A stretch of DNA of 64,000 nt from an uncultured Opitutia bacterium (GTDB lineage Bacteria > Verrucomicrobiota > Verrucomicrobiia > Opitutales > Opitutaceae): positions 56,881-120,880 of the forward strand of contig CAIUWA010000022.1 in NCBI GenBank assembly GCA_903902745.1. The letters run 5' to 3'. Below the pieces are notes generated by a model, which worked only from the letters and a program-made list of their open reading frames with translations, did not search any database and was not told the DNA's origin. Positions within the stretch are counted from its first letter, which is position 1. Every line of letters begins with the position of its first letter. Both the position numbers and the translations under genes were made by a program. This document shows positions 37,248 through 47,211 of this stretch, one piece after another.

Positions 37248-38090
37248 TTGATCCGCTCACTCTCAATTTCCCTCAAGGTTTTTGCCGTGCTCGCAATTGC
37301 GGTGTGTGGCGTGTCGCCTGTCGCTGCGCAGTATATCCTGGGCAGCCCGAACGGTACGCTGAATTCCGACACTTGGTCGCTCGACTCGGCCAATATGAGC
37401 GGATTCCGCGGAGCGATCACGAACCCCGCCTATTTCGGCCCCTCCGGCACGATCCACCGCACGGTTTCCGTCGTCGATCTGGCGACGGTCACGCCGACGA
37501 GTCTGGCCGGTCTGAACGGCTTCATGGAGCCGTGGTGGAACATTTCCCAGAGCGCGCCGTATCAGACCACGGTGATCAACGCGTTCCGCAGCGGCATGGA
37601 TCTGTGGTTGCTGGAGGATGACGCGTCCCACAACGGAATCGGAACCGCCTTGGGCATCATTTCCTCCACGGCCGATGGCACGCCGTCGAATGGAACGGCG
37701 CCGTTTTTCTCGGGCGCATTCGGCACCGCCACCAATACCGCCACGTTCGGCAATTTCGACCAGTTCAATGCGACGACGATCCTCGCTTTGGGCGGCACCA
37801 TCGCGGGGCAGAATACCTCCGGGCAAGTGACCGTTGCCTACTGGGCCAAAGGTGCCTTTGCCCCGGGCTCCGGCGCGCTGATCATCTTCAGCGACGTCGA
37901 TATGATTTCCAACGCGAATCAGAATCCCTATTCGCCCTCGCTTAACTCCAACGGCATCCTCGCCCTGAACACCATGGCGTATCTTGTGTCGGTGCCGGAG
38001 CCGGACACCTTTGTCCTGATGGGCCTCGGCGGGGTGGTGCTGCTCGCGCTTGGCTATCGCCGGCGGTTCTTCCCGTTTATCCGGCGTTAG
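37248..38090 (+). CDS. PEP-CTERM sorting-domain protein
   Basis: A 280-residue exported protein. The signal peptide spans residues 1-27 (ISLKVFAVLAIAVCGVSPVAAQ). The body is Gly/Ser/Thr/Asn-rich without recognised catalytic motifs. The C-terminus is a textbook PEP-CTERM tail: VPEPDTFVLMGLGGVVLLAL, then YRRRFF. This directs processing by exosortase and release or display with exopolysaccharide. Translation starts at TTG 37248, supported by AGGAG nine bases upstream. A metallopeptidase gene follows by 30 bases. No exosortase gene is present in the window. Confidence 0.88.
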   Translation: MIRSLSISLKVFAVLAIAVCGVSPVAAQYILGSPNGTLNSDTWSLDSANMSGFRGAITNPAYFGPSGTIHRTVSVVDLATVTPTSLAGLNGFMEPWWNISQSAPYQTTVINAFRSGMDLWLLEDDASHNGIGTALGIISSTADGTPSNGTAPFFSGAFGTATNTATFGNFDQFNATTILALGGTIAGQNTSGQVTVAYWAKGAFAPGSGALIIFSDVDMISNANQNPYSPSLNSNGILALNTMAYLVSVPEPDTFVLMGLGGVVLLALGYRRRFFPFIRR

Positions 38091-38120
38091 GATCCCGGCG
38101 CCGTGACCAAGGGAGTGAAA

Positions 38121-38885
38121 ATGGTGCGCGGAGGTTGCCTGGTTCTTGCCTTCATATTCGCCGTTGGTGCGGCGCGCGGCAGCGTGCTGTTTGACCAGCT
38201 GAAAAAGGAGTATCGGGAAAAGGCCGGGGTCGAGCTGGTGGCCGGCACCGAAAAATTCTCCGTCATGACCGACTACGGCCAGATTGAGGGGGTGGGCGCC
38301 GGGACGGGGGACATCGACCTGTTCCTCTACATGTTCCGAAAGGAGTTTGGTAAATATCCGCCGGAGCTGCTGCGGTTGTCCGGACTCAAGCGCATCGCCT
38401 TCTGCAGCGAGCTGCTGCACGACGGCCAGCGCCGCAGCGGCGTGGCGCTGTCCGAAAACTTCACGGTCTACCTCAATGTGCGCAGCGGGGTCTTCTCCGA
38501 GCGGTTCCGACGCAAGCTCATGCACCATGAGTTTTTTCACATCATCGACTTCGCCTCGTTCGGCTACGAGCGCGACACGGAATGGGAGGCGCTCAACGCG
38601 CCAGGGGTCGACTACAATCCGGCCGCCGCGACGGCGGCCGGCCATGGGCCTTCCTCCGATGTCACCCATCCGGCCGCCGGGTTTCTCACGCGCTATTCGC
38701 TCGCCGAGTCGCGGGAGGACAAGGCCGAGCTGTTTTCCAACCTTATGTTCAACGACCTGCAGGCGCGCGAGTTCATCAAGCGGGACGGCGTGCTGGCGGC
38801 CAAGGTGCAGCTTCTCAAGGCCCGGCTGAAAGCGTTCTGCCCGGAGCTCGACGATGGCTTCTGGGCGCGCGCGATCCAGTTCTGA
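38121..38885 (+). CDS. Exported putative zinc metallopeptidase
   Basis: A 254-residue protein from ATG 38121, preceded by AAGGGAG. A signal peptide is visible (MVRGGCLVLAFIFAVGAARG). The zinc motif HHEFFHIIDF (HExxH) is near residues 134-143, with a downstream acidic ESREDKAELFSNLM that could give the third ligand, as in gluzincin-like families. The specific family was not recognised. It sits 30 bases after the PEP-CTERM gene and probably shares its promoter, so a role in the cell envelope is possible. Confidence 0.72.
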   Translation: MVRGGCLVLAFIFAVGAARGSVLFDQLKKEYREKAGVELVAGTEKFSVMTDYGQIEGVGAGTGDIDLFLYMFRKEFGKYPPELLRLSGLKRIAFCSELLHDGQRRSGVALSENFTVYLNVRSGVFSERFRRKLMHHEFFHIIDFASFGYERDTEWEALNAPGVDYNPAAATAAGHGPSSDVTHPAAGFLTRYSLAESREDKAELFSNLMFNDLQAREFIKRDGVLAAKVQLLKARLKAFCPELDDGFWARAIQF

Positions 38886-38892
38886 CTGGCGG

Positions 38893-40170
38893 CTAGACGG
38901 TGTTGATCACCGCGTAGGTTCTCTTGCCCTTTCGGAGCAGGAGATATTTGCCGAAGAGGAGATCGCCCGCCGTGACCGCGCGGGTGGCTTCCGCGGTGCG
39001 GACATTGTTGAGATAAATGCCGCCGCCCTCGAGATCCTTGCGGGCCTGGCCTTTGGAAGGGCAGAGGCCGCTGTGGACGAGCAGGTCGGTGAGGGCGAGG
39101 CCCGGTCCGACGAGCCGGGACCGCTCAAGGCCCTTCGTCGGGATCTCGCCCACGATATCCTTGAAAATATCCTCGGTCACGCCGTCGAGCGAACCGCCGA
39201 AAAGAATCTCGGACGCCTTGAGAGTGGCGTCGAGTGCCGCCTGACCGTGCACCAGGCGGGTGACTTCGCGCGCCAGGGCCTTGTGCGCCTCGCGGGGCCC
39301 GGGATTGGCGGCGTGCACCGCCTCGAGTTCCTCGATGCGCGGCCGGTCGAGGAAGGTGAATTTCCGTAGGTACTCGGAGACCTTCCCGTCCTCGGTGTTG
39401 ACGAAAAACTGATAGAACCGGTAGGGACTGGTTTTTTTCGGATCGAGCCAGACGGCACCGCCCTCGGTCTTGCCGAACTTGGTGCCGTCGGCCTTGGTGA
39501 TGAGCGGAAACGTCCAGCCCCACGCCGAGGTGCCCAGCTTCTTGCGGATGAAATCGGTGCCGGCGGTGATGTTGCCCCACTGGTCGGAGCCGCCGATCTG
39601 GAGTTCACATTGGACCGTCTGCCGCAGGTGGAAAAAATCGTAGGCCTGCAGGAGCTGGTAGCTGAACTCGGTGTAGCTGATGCCGGCCTCGCCCTCCATG
39701 CGGTTTTTCACGGAGTCCTTGGCGAGCATGACATTCAGGGAAAAATACTTCCCCACCTCGCGGAGGAAATCGAGATAGCTGACAGGGGCCGTCCAGTCGG
39801 CGTTGTTCATGAGCCGGGCGGGATTGCCGGCGGCGTGGAAGTCGAGGAGCTGGTTGAGCTGACCGGTGATCGCCGCGACATTGTGCGCCAGTTGTTCCGG
39901 CGTGAGCAGATTGCGTTCGGCGGACTTGCCGGAGGGGTCCCCGATCATGCCGGTGGCGCCGCCGGCGACCGCGATGGGCCGGTGTCCTGCCAGCTGGAAG
40001 CGGCGCAGCGTCAACTGGCCCATCAGATGCCCCACGTGCAGGGAGTCGCCGGTGGGATCGAACCCGCAGTACAGCGTGACCGGGCCCTCGGCGACGCGCT
40101 TGGTCAGCGCGGCGAGATCGGTGCAGTCGGCCAGCAGGCCGCGCCACTGGAGGTCTTCGAGGAGGGTCAT
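38893..40170 (-). CDS. tyrS: Tyrosine--tRNA ligase
   Basis: Charges tRNA-Tyr. A 425-residue class I synthetase from ATG 40170 (MTLLEDLQWRGLL). Visible are CGFDPTGDSLHVGHL (HIGH equivalent), GGATGMIGDPSGK, the tyrosine site YTEFSYQLLQAYDFFHL, IGGSDQWGNI, and KFGKTEGGAVWL in place of KMSKS. The C-terminal S4 RNA-binding domain is seen as LVHSGLCPSKGQARKDLEGGGIYLNN (given by position near 350-375). It is convergent with the metallopeptidase gene and divergent from the peroxiredoxin. Readings starting upstream of 40170 run into non-coding sequence. Confidence 0.96.
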   Translation of the reverse strand: MTLLEDLQWRGLLADCTDLAALTKRVAEGPVTLYCGFDPTGDSLHVGHLMGQLTLRRFQLAGHRPIAVAGGATGMIGDPSGKSAERNLLTPEQLAHNVAAITGQLNQLLDFHAAGNPARLMNNADWTAPVSYLDFLREVGKYFSLNVMLAKDSVKNRMEGEAGISYTEFSYQLLQAYDFFHLRQTVQCELQIGGSDQWGNITAGTDFIRKKLGTSAWGWTFPLITKADGTKFGKTEGGAVWLDPKKTSPYRFYQFFVNTEDGKVSEYLRKFTFLDRPRIEELEAVHAANPGPREAHKALAREVTRLVHGQAALDATLKASEILFGGSLDGVTEDIFKDIVGEIPTKGLERSRLVGPGLALTDLLVHSGLCPSKGQARKDLEGGGIYLNNVRTAEATRAVTAGDLLFGKYLLLRKGKRTYAVINTV

Positions 40171-40363
40171 GCGGAGGCGGGGAGTTAACGGGGCGGGGGA
40201 GCGGGCGCGCAAGAGCGTTTCTAATGGGGCGCGTTGCAAGAATAGAAACCGCCCTTCTGAGGGGAAAAACAATTTGCCGCCGCCCGGGGGCGGGCTCAAC
40301 GTGGCGCCTCCTTCCCGTGGCCCGCGCCGCCTGGATCCAGCACCAACCACCACCACTTCGATC

Positions 40364-40837
40364 ATGCCTCTCGCCGTCGGCACCAAAGCCCCCGATTTCA
40401 CGCTCAAGACCAAGACCGCGGAGGGGATGAAGGATGTGAAGCTGAGTGACAGCCTGGGCCGAAACCAGGTCGTGCTGCTGTTTTTTCCCGCCGCCTTTAC
40501 CGGCGTCTGCACCCAGGAGATGTGCGACACGACTGCAGGACTCGGTGAGTACACCAAGCTCGGCGCGCAGGTTTATGGCATCAGCGTGGACACCCCGCAG
40601 GCGCAGGAGGTATGGGCCAAGCAGAACAACATCGGCATCACCCTGGTCAGCGACCTCAACAAAACGGTGATCAAGGCCTACGGGGTCGTCCTGCCGAATT
40701 TCGCCGGCATGTATGAGGCGGCGGCCCGGGCCGCATTCGTCATCGGCCGGGACGGCGTCGTGAAATACGCCGAGCAGACCCCGACACCGAAGGACCTCCC
40801 AAACTTTGCCGCCGTCAAGGCCGCGCTCGCCCAGTAA
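40364..40837 (+). CDS. Peroxiredoxin (AhpC/TSA superfamily)
   Basis: A 157-residue thiol peroxidase that reduces hydrogen or organic peroxides. It has APDFTL (residues 9-14), the peroxidatic Cys49 in FPAAFTGVCTQEMC, and a second Cys54 five residues later. That spacing is typical of AhpE/BCP-like single-domain enzymes with a resolving Cys in the same helix. Later come YGISVDTPQAQEVWAKQN and the conserved Arg in ARAAFVIGRDG. It is divergent from tyrS and precedes acnA by 45 bases. Confidence 0.92.
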   Translation: MPLAVGTKAPDFTLKTKTAEGMKDVKLSDSLGRNQVVLLFFPAAFTGVCTQEMCDTTAGLGEYTKLGAQVYGISVDTPQAQEVWAKQNNIGITLVSDLNKTVIKAYGVVLPNFAGMYEAAARAAFVIGRDGVVKYAEQTPTPKDLPNFAAVKAALAQ

Positions 40838-40882
40838 GCGGGGGCTGCAATCCGCACCCGCCATCCCCGATCCACTTTTCCC

Positions 40883-43732
40883 ATGTCCCTCCCGAATCCC
40901 TTCAACACGCTGCAGACGTTTTCCGCCAACGGGGCGTCGCATAAGTTCTACTCGCTGCCCGCCCTCGAGCAGAGCAACCCCAACTTCAAGGTTTCGCGCC
41001 TGCCGGTCTCGATCCGGCTCGTGCTCGAGTCGCTGCTGCGCAACTGCGACGGCAAGCGAGTCGCCGAGCCGGCGATCCGCGACCTCGCGGGCTGGGCTGC
41101 GAAGGCGCCGCGCACCGAGGAGATTCCCTTCGTCGTCGCGCGCATCGTGTTGCAGGACTTCACCGGCGTGCCGCTGCTCGTGGACCTCGCCGCGATGCGC
41201 TCGGCCGTGGCGCGCATGGGGAAGAACCCGAAGATCATCGAGCCGCTCGTGCCGGTGGACCTCGTGGTGGACCATTCCGTGCAGGTGGATTTTGCGGGCA
41301 ACGCCGCGGCCTTGGGCAAAAACCTCGAGCTGGAGTTCTCGCGCAACCGCGAGCGCTACCAGTTCCTCAAGTGGGGCATGCAGGCGTTTGACACCTTCAA
41401 GGTCGTGCCACCCGGCATCGGCATCGTGCACCAGGTCAACCTGGAGTTCCTCGCCAAGGGCGTCCTCGGGGACAAAAACGGCGTCTATTATCCCGACACG
41501 CTCGTGGGCACCGATTCGCACACGACGATGATCAACGGCCTGGGCATCGTGGGCTGGGGCGTTGGCGGCATCGAGGCTGAGGCGGGTATGCTCGGGCAGC
41601 CGGTTTACTTCCTGACCCCGGACGTGGTCGGCGTGCATCTCACCGGCGCGCTGCGCGAAGGCGTCACCGCCACCGACCTCGCGCTCACGGTCACGCAGAT
41701 GCTGCGCAAGGCGAAGGTCGTCGGCAAATTTGTCGAGTTCTACGGTCCCGGCGCCGTCGCGCTGCCGGTGGTTGATCGCGCGACCATCGCCAACATGGCA
41801 CCCGAATATGGTGCGACGATGGGCTTCTTCCCGATCGACGCCGAGTGTTCGAACTACCTCCGCGCCACGGGCCGCGACGACAAGCACGTCGCACTCTATG
41901 AGGCCTATTACAAGGCGCAGGGCCTGTGGGGCATCCCGCAGAAGGGGTCGATCGACTATTCCACCGACCTCGACCTTGACCTGTCGTCGGTCGTGCCGAG
42001 CGTGGCTGGCCCGAAGCGGCCGCAGGATCGTATCGAGCTGCCGAAGATGAAGCAGGAGTTCACCACGGCGTTCTCCAAGGCCGTTACGGAAAACGGCTTT
42101 GGCAAAGCCGCCGCGGAGCTCGCCAAGAGCGTCCACATCTCGGCCAACGGCCATGAACACTTCCACCCGGGTGGCGGCAGCCAGCAGCCCGTCTCGAGCG
42201 AAAAGTCGGCCGCCCGCTCGACCAATCCCGGCTCCGAGCGCGAAATGGCCAACAACCGCCCGACGCCCGACCGCGTGTCCGGTTCCGCGTCCCGCATGGA
42301 AGGAGACATCCGCCACGGCAGCGTGCTGATCGCCGCGATCACGAGCTGCACAAACACCTCCAATCCCAGCGTGATGCTCGCTGCCGGCCTCCTGGCGAAG
42401 AAGGCCGTGGAGAAGGGCCTCACCGTCAACCCGACCGTGAAATCCTCGCTCGCCCCCGGCTCGCGCGTCGTGACCGACTACCTCGAGAAAACCGGCCTCG
42501 CGCCCTATCTCGACCAGCTCGGCTTCCAGACCGTCGGCTATGGCTGCACGACCTGCATCGGCAATTCCGGCCCCCTGCATCCCGTGATCGAGGAGGCCGT
42601 GGTCAAGAACGACCTCGTGGCCGCCTCGGTCCTGTCGGGCAACCGCAACTTCGAGGCCCGCGTCCACCAGAACATCAAGGCCAACTTCCTGATGTCCCCG
42701 CCGCTCGTCGTCGCCTTTGCGCTCGCCGGCCGCGTCGACATCGACCTGTCCAAGGAGCCGCTGGGCAAGGGCAAGGACGGCAGGGACGTCTTCCTGAAGG
42801 ATCTCTGGCCGACCCTTCAGGAGGTCCGCGACCAGATGCAGGCGGCGTTGAAGCCCGAGGTTTTCCGCCGGCTTTACAGCAACTTTGCCGAGCAGAATCC
42901 GAAGTGGAACGAGATCCCGTCCTCGACGGGCAACGTCTATGCGTTCGACGCGAAGTCGACGTACATCCAGGAGCCGCCGTTCTTCGCGAATTTCGGGATG
43001 CAGCCCGGCACGATCACGGAGATCAAGGGCGCCCGTGCGCTCGGGATCTTCGGTGACTCGGTCACGACCGACCACATCTCACCCGCTGGCGCGATCAAGA
43101 AGACCTCGCCGGCCGGGAAGTTTCTGGTCGAGAAAGGCGTGACCTTCGAGGACTTCAACAGCTACGGCTCCCGTCGCGGCAACGACCGCATCATGACCCG
43201 CGGCACGTTCGCCAATGTCCGCATCAAGAACCTGATGCTCGGCGGCGAGGAGGGCGGCAACACGCTCTACCAGCCCACCGGCGAAAAGATGTCCATCTTC
43301 GACGCCGCGGCCAAGCACATCGCGGCCAAGACCCCGCTGATCGTGATCGCGGGGCAGGAATACGGCACGGGTTCCTCGCGCGACTGGGCCGCGAAGGGCA
43401 CCAACCTCCTCGGCGTCCGGGTGGTCGTCGCGCAGAGCTTTGAGCGCATTCACCGCTCGAACCTCGTCGGCATGGGCGTGCTCCCGCTCCAGTTCAAGGA
43501 GGGCACGACCGCGCAGACCCTGAAGCTCGACGGCAACGAGACCTACGATGTGGTCGGCCTCAGCCCCGCGCTCAAGCCGCAGCAGGACCTCGCGCTCAAA
43601 ATCACCCGCAAGGACGGCACGGCGGAAACCATCCCGGTGCGCTGCCGCATCGATACACCCATCGAAATCGACTATTATCAGCACGGCGGGATCCTGCCCT
43701 ATGTGCTCCGGCAGATAGTTGCGAAAAGCTGA
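40883..43732 (+). CDS. acnA: Aconitate hydratase (AcnA/IRP1 type)
   Basis: TCA-cycle enzyme interconverting citrate and isocitrate via a 4Fe-4S cluster. The 949-residue protein has [29 protein letters not shown], the first cluster Cys in [13 protein letters not shown] and the other two in [13 protein letters not shown], then the swivel domain with [25 protein letters not shown] and [16 protein letters not shown]. It is about 55 residues longer than E. coli AcnA, mostly from a Ser/Pro/Arg/Asn-rich insertion at about residues 425-470, just before the first cluster Cys. ATG 40883 is the start. A 1156-residue minus-strand reading over it is a shadow. Confidence 0.96.
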   Translation: MSLPNPFNTLQTFSANGASHKFYSLPALEQSNPNFKVSRLPVSIRLVLESLLRNCDGKRVAEPAIRDLAGWAAKAPRTEEIPFVVARIVLQDFTGVPLLVDLAAMRSAVARMGKNPKIIEPLVPVDLVVDHSVQVDFAGNAAALGKNLELEFSRNRERYQFLKWGMQAFDTFKVVPPGIGIVHQVNLEFLAKGVLGDKNGVYYPDTLVGTDSHTTMINGLGIVGWGVGGIEAEAGMLGQPVYFLTPDVVGVHLTGALREGVTATDLALTVTQMLRKAKVVGKFVEFYGPGAVALPVVDRATIANMAPEYGATMGFFPIDAECSNYLRATGRDDKHVALYEAYYKAQGLWGIPQKGSIDYSTDLDLDLSSVVPSVAGPKRPQDRIELPKMKQEFTTAFSKAVTENGFGKAAAELAKSVHISANGHEHFHPGGGSQQPVSSEKSAARSTNPGSEREMANNRPTPDRVSGSASRMEGDIRHGSVLIAAITSCTNTSNPSVMLAAGLLAKKAVEKGLTVNPTVKSSLAPGSRVVTDYLEKTGLAPYLDQLGFQTVGYGCTTCIGNSGPLHPVIEEAVVKNDLVAASVLSGNRNFEARVHQNIKANFLMSPPLVVAFALAGRVDIDLSKEPLGKGKDGRDVFLKDLWPTLQEVRDQMQAALKPEVFRRLYSNFAEQNPKWNEIPSSTGNVYAFDAKSTYIQEPPFFANFGMQPGTITEIKGARALGIFGDSVTTDHISPAGAIKKTSPAGKFLVEKGVTFEDFNSYGSRRGNDRIMTRGTFANVRIKNLMLGGEEGGNTLYQPTGEKMSIFDAAAKHIAAKTPLIVIAGQEYGTGSSRDWAAKGTNLLGVRVVVAQSFERIHRSNLVGMGVLPLQFKEGTTAQTLKLDGNETYDVVGLSPALKPQQDLALKITRKDGTAETIPVRCRIDTPIEIDYYQHGGILPYVLRQIVAKS

Positions 43733-43817
43733 ATTCCTAACAACGTGAAGGCAGGTGAGCGATGGGCCGGTTCCGCGTGTGCGGGCCGCCCGCTCCCATC
43801 GTTCCCGCCCATTTCCC

Positions 43818-44327
43818 ATGTCTGAAACCGGCAAGCCCATCTATCTCGTCGACGCCTATTCCGACCCTGTGATCGTGCGCATTGACGGGCGGGCGTCCTT
43901 CCAGAACAGCGCGTGCCTGCGCGACTTCATCGGAGAGATGACGGCGCAGGGCAAGACGCGCTTCGTGCTCGATTTCCAGCATTGCACGAGCATGGACAGC
44001 ACCTTTCTCGGCGTGCTGGCGGGCGCGGCCCTGGTACTGCGCAAGCAGACGCCGGCCGGCAGCCTGGTGCTGGCCCGCGTCGGCCAGCGGAACCTCGAGC
44101 TAATCCGCAACCTTGGGCTGCACCGCCTGCTCACGGTGGACGCGGGGGATTTCCCGATGAATTTCGACAAGTGTGACAAGGCTCTGCATTGCCCCGACCG
44201 CTCCGAGCTGGAAAGCGCCCGGCTCGTGCTGGAGGCGCATGAAAACCTCGTGACGGTCGATGAGACCAACCGCAGCAAGTTTCAGGACGTGCTGGCCTTC
44301 TTGAAGAACCGCGTCGAGCAGCGGTAG
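43818..44327 (+). CDS. STAS-domain protein (anti-sigma factor antagonist-like)
   Basis: A 169-residue protein from ATG 43818 (MSETGKPIYLVDAY). Residues ~10-100 form a STAS domain: VIVRIDGRASFQNSACLRDF, FVLDFQHCTSMDSTFLGVLAGAA with candidate phosphorylatable Ser/Thr in CTSMDST, and RNLELIRNLGLHRLL. A ~65-residue C-terminal helix region follows. In Bacillus-like partner switching such proteins bind an anti-sigma kinase when dephosphorylated by a SpoIIE/RsbU phosphatase. A gene for such a phosphatase is the next gene. No kinase is adjacent. Confidence 0.85.
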   Translation: MSETGKPIYLVDAYSDPVIVRIDGRASFQNSACLRDFIGEMTAQGKTRFVLDFQHCTSMDSTFLGVLAGAALVLRKQTPAGSLVLARVGQRNLELIRNLGLHRLLTVDAGDFPMNFDKCDKALHCPDRSELESARLVLEAHENLVTVDETNRSKFQDVLAFLKNRVEQR

Positions 44328-44386
44328 GCCAGTACGGGAGGAGGCTGGTCTTCCGTCTCTAGGTCTTGGTCGATCGACCAGACAAA

Positions 44387-44512
44387 GTTTCGCGCAGAGG
44401 CGCAGAGACACAAAGGATGGAAGGAATTTCGGGTTTTGCCCTCCGGTGGGTTGGCGCTCCTTGCTACCTGGATTTTTAGTTTTCTCGGCGCCTCCGCGGC
44501 TCTGCGCGAAAC
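44387..44512. repeat. GCGCAGAGGCGCAGAG inverted repeat
   Basis: Left arm GTTTCGCGCAGAGGCGCAGA (44387-44406) and right arm CTCTGCGCGAAAC (44500-44512), with GGCGCCTCCGCGG before it, can pair across ~95 bases. It lies between the STAS and phosphatase genes, which weakens the case for a single transcript. The block 57021-57096 has a similar layout. Confidence 0.75.
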
Positions 44513-44590
44513 AATTCCGCGGTTACTCCTTTGACGAAATTCACCTTCGCGATTGCCCGGCCCCGATTGTGCTGTCACAAAACCCCTTCC

Positions 44591-46030
44591 ATGGCTCTTC
44601 TGATCTTTCTTCTGCTCGCCGCCGTGTGCGCCCTGCTCGCGATGGTGGCCCGCCTGACCCGGGCTCTGGACCGGGCGGAGGAGGAGCGACAGAAGACCCA
44701 GCAGGAGCGGGAGCGCATCGTCGATTTCATGCATCACATGGTCGAGGCGCTGGGTGAGGGGCTCACTCGCCAGGCGCTGCTTCAGCGCATCGTCCATGCC
44801 TCCATCCTGTGTTCCGGCGCACTGAGCGCCTGCATCTTCGAGAAAACCGACAAGAACACCATGCGAGGGGTGGCCGTCGAGGGCCTGTTTCCCCCGCACC
44901 GGCCACTCAATGATGCCGGCAAGGACAAGCTCACCACCCGGGCGAAGTTCATCGAGCAGGTGCTGAAGTCCGAGGAGTTTCCCGTGGGCGATGGAATCGT
45001 CGGCCGCGTGGCGCAGACGGGCATCGGTGAACTGCTGCCCGATGCCGCGGCCGACCCGCGCATCGTGAAGCACGACGACCCCGCGCTGGCCGTGCGCTCC
45101 GTGATCGCTGTCCCGCTGGTGTTCCGCGACCACTTTTTCGGGGTGCTGGCGCTGACTAATCCCGTCGACGACCTGCCGTTTTCCGCCACGGATTTCGGCC
45201 TGATGCAATCCCTCGCGGAGCAGGCCGCGCTGGCGCTGCACAACGCCGAGTTCCTGCACCTGCAACTCGAGCGCAAGCAGCTGGATCTCGACCTCTCGCT
45301 CGCCAGCGGCATCCAGCAGATGCTGCTGCCGCGCGCCGTTCCGGACGTGCGCGGCCTCGACCTCGACGCGCGCTACACGGCGGCCCAGAAGGTGGGCGGC
45401 GACCTCTACGACCTCATCGCGCTCTCGGACACGCGCCTCGCCGTGGTGGTGGCGGACGTGTCAGGCAAGGGCATCCCGGCGTCCCTGCTCATGGCCATCT
45501 GCCGCACCAACCTCCGCCAGATCGCGCCGCGTTACGCCTCGCCGGCGCGCGTACTCACGGAACTCAACCGCGTGCTGGCGGCCGAGATCGATGCGGGGCT
45601 CTTCGTGACGATGCTCTACGCCGTGATCGACACGGCGGCCAACACCATGACCTTCGCCCGGGCCGGCCATGAACTGCCGCTGTTCGCCCGGCGCGACCAG
45701 GTGAGCGGCGTTTACCTTACCGAGTATGTCGGCTCCGAGGGGATGCCGCTCGGCATGGTTCCGGACGAGCTTTTTGCCGCGACCATCGCGGACCGCACGG
45801 AGTCATTCGCCCGCGGTGACGTGTGCGTGCTCTACACGGATGGCATCACCGAGGCGCCGAACGAGGAGGACAAGGAATTCTCCGGCGCCCGCCTCGCCGA
45901 TGCAGTGCGCACCCTGCACAGCCGCCCGGCACACGAAATGAACGACGGCATTCTTGAAACCGTGCGTCGCTTCACCGGGAGCACGGATCAGCGCGACGAT
46001 TTCACGCTGGTGACAGTCCGGCGGGTGTAA
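44591..46030 (+). CDS. RsbU/SpoIIE-type PP2C phosphatase with GAF domain
   Basis: A 479-residue protein from ATG 44591. A membrane anchor at residues 2-18 (ALLIFLLLAAVCALLA) is followed by a short coiled coil. A GAF domain fills about 60-220 (GIVGRVAQTGIGELLPDAA; SVIAVPLVFRDHFFGVLAL). The PP2C-like domain, about 240-479, has metal-binding landmarks KVGGDLYD, VVADVSGKGIPASLLM, YTDGITEAPN and DDFTLVTVR. Such phosphatases dephosphorylate STAS antagonists, and one is the preceding gene. The GAF domain is the likely signal input. TTG 44531 upstream is rejected in favour of the ATG before the anchor. Confidence 0.9.
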   Translation: MALLIFLLLAAVCALLAMVARLTRALDRAEEERQKTQQERERIVDFMHHMVEALGEGLTRQALLQRIVHASILCSGALSACIFEKTDKNTMRGVAVEGLFPPHRPLNDAGKDKLTTRAKFIEQVLKSEEFPVGDGIVGRVAQTGIGELLPDAAADPRIVKHDDPALAVRSVIAVPLVFRDHFFGVLALTNPVDDLPFSATDFGLMQSLAEQAALALHNAEFLHLQLERKQLDLDLSLASGIQQMLLPRAVPDVRGLDLDARYTAAQKVGGDLYDLIALSDTRLAVVVADVSGKGIPASLLMAICRTNLRQIAPRYASPARVLTELNRVLAAEIDAGLFVTMLYAVIDTAANTMTFARAGHELPLFARRDQVSGVYLTEYVGSEGMPLGMVPDELFAATIADRTESFARGDVCVLYTDGITEAPNEEDKEFSGARLADAVRTLHSRPAHEMNDGILETVRRFTGSTDQRDDFTLVTVRRV

Positions 46031-46101
46031 GGTGCCGAAGCCTCGGCTGCTACCCGATTCCGGGCGGTTTGCAGGGGCGAGTCAGCTGATGGCCGCTGAA
46101 T

Positions 46102-47046
46102 TTATTTTCCCGCCACGACGTTCGCTGCCGGCGCCGGATCCACCGGCTCGGCGGTGACGGACAGGAAGGTGGCCAGCTTGAGCCCGGGAGCCAGGCCCTT
46201 GATCCCCTTGATCACACACAGGGCATTAAGCTGTGCCCCCAGCAAGGTCGTATGCGTGTGGTCGTCGGTGCGGTACAAGGTTCCCTTGGTGATTTTCTCG
46301 CCGATCACATTCAACTGGTCGTTGATGATGTGGTTCATGTTGATGTAGGCCGCCCCGGCCTGCTGCGCCGCCTGGCCGGCCCAGAGCACATAGGAGTCGT
46401 CCTGCGCGGGAATGATTTTTCCGTCACGCCAGTCATCGCGCGGGATCAGCGAGCAGACGATCGCCGTGGCGCCCTTCGCCTGCGCGTCCTGGATGTACTT
46501 GCGGATATACCAGCCGTAGGTGTGCACATCCTCCTCCTTGCCGTTGGGCAACTTCACATGCTGGGCCTCGTCCGTGTTGCCATCGATGGATTTCCGCGCC
46601 CGCTGGTCGTCGATCTTCCCGCCGCCGTCGTTGGCCCCGAACTGGATCATGAGAAAATCGCCCGGCTGGATTTGGGCGAGGACGTGCTCCCAATGGCCCC
46701 GGGTGATGAAATCGCGGCTGCTCGTGCCGCCCAGCGCCTGGTTCTCCACGTTCATCCTGCTGAGATCGAAATAGCGGTCGATTTCGTGTCCCCAGCCCCA
46801 GCGTCCCCCTTCGCTGCCGTCGTCGCGGCCGTTCTTGGCGGTCGAGTCGCCGATGATCCAGAAAGTGGGCAGGCCATCCTTGAAGCCGGCATGCTTGTTC
46901 CCGGGCACGGGGAAAGGATTCTGGGCCGGGCGGGCGGCGGCGGCGGGCGCTGCCGCCGGGGGGGGTTGGGCCAGGGCCGCCAGCGGACCGATGACGAGCG
47001 AGGCTCCGAGGAGCGTGGCGAAAATTCCAAACCGGGGGGATTTCAT
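46102..47046 (-). CDS. Exported SGNH/GDSL esterase (rhamnogalacturonan acetylesterase-like)
   Basis: A 314-residue protein with a signal peptide (MKSPRFGIFATLLGASLVIG, then AALAQ) and an Ala/Pro linker to about residue 45. Catalytic blocks of the SGNH fold are clear: WIIGDSTAK with nucleophile Ser68, the Gly of ALGGTSSRDF, Asn in QFGANDGG, and the Asp/His pair in DDHTHTTLLGA. The GDST form and the DHTHTT ending fit the CE12 acetylesterases that deacetylate pectin-type or other plant sugars; the substrate here is inferred. It is divergent from trpB. Confidence 0.85.
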   Translation of the reverse strand: MKSPRFGIFATLLGASLVIGPLAALAQPPPAAAPAAAARPAQNPFPVPGNKHAGFKDGLPTFWIIGDSTAKNGRDDGSEGGRWGWGHEIDRYFDLSRMNVENQALGGTSSRDFITRGHWEHVLAQIQPGDFLMIQFGANDGGGKIDDQRARKSIDGNTDEAQHVKLPNGKEEDVHTYGWYIRKYIQDAQAKGATAIVCSLIPRDDWRDGKIIPAQDDSYVLWAGQAAQQAGAAYINMNHIINDQLNVIGEKITKGTLYRTDDHTHTTLLGAQLNALCVIKGIKGLAPGLKLATFLSVTAEPVDPAPAANVVAGK

Positions 47047-47211
47047 GGCGGGGGCAGACCTTCGTGGGGTTGGGTGCGGGCGGGGCCGGCGAGTAACCGG
47101 GACCGGACTCGCGTGGTTGAGCCACAAAACCTCGGACTGAACCCGGGGGCGATCAACCAAATTGAAGTTCGCCGTTGATTCGCGGCGGGTGAACGGCCAC
47201 GTTGCGCCCTT

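Noticed and set aside
39605..43075. 1156-codon minus-strand open frame over acnA and tyrS
   Set aside because: It is antisense to well conserved acnA and part of tyrS. High GC keeps the opposite frame open, and the product shows no family motif of its own beyond tyrS residues in the wrong frame.
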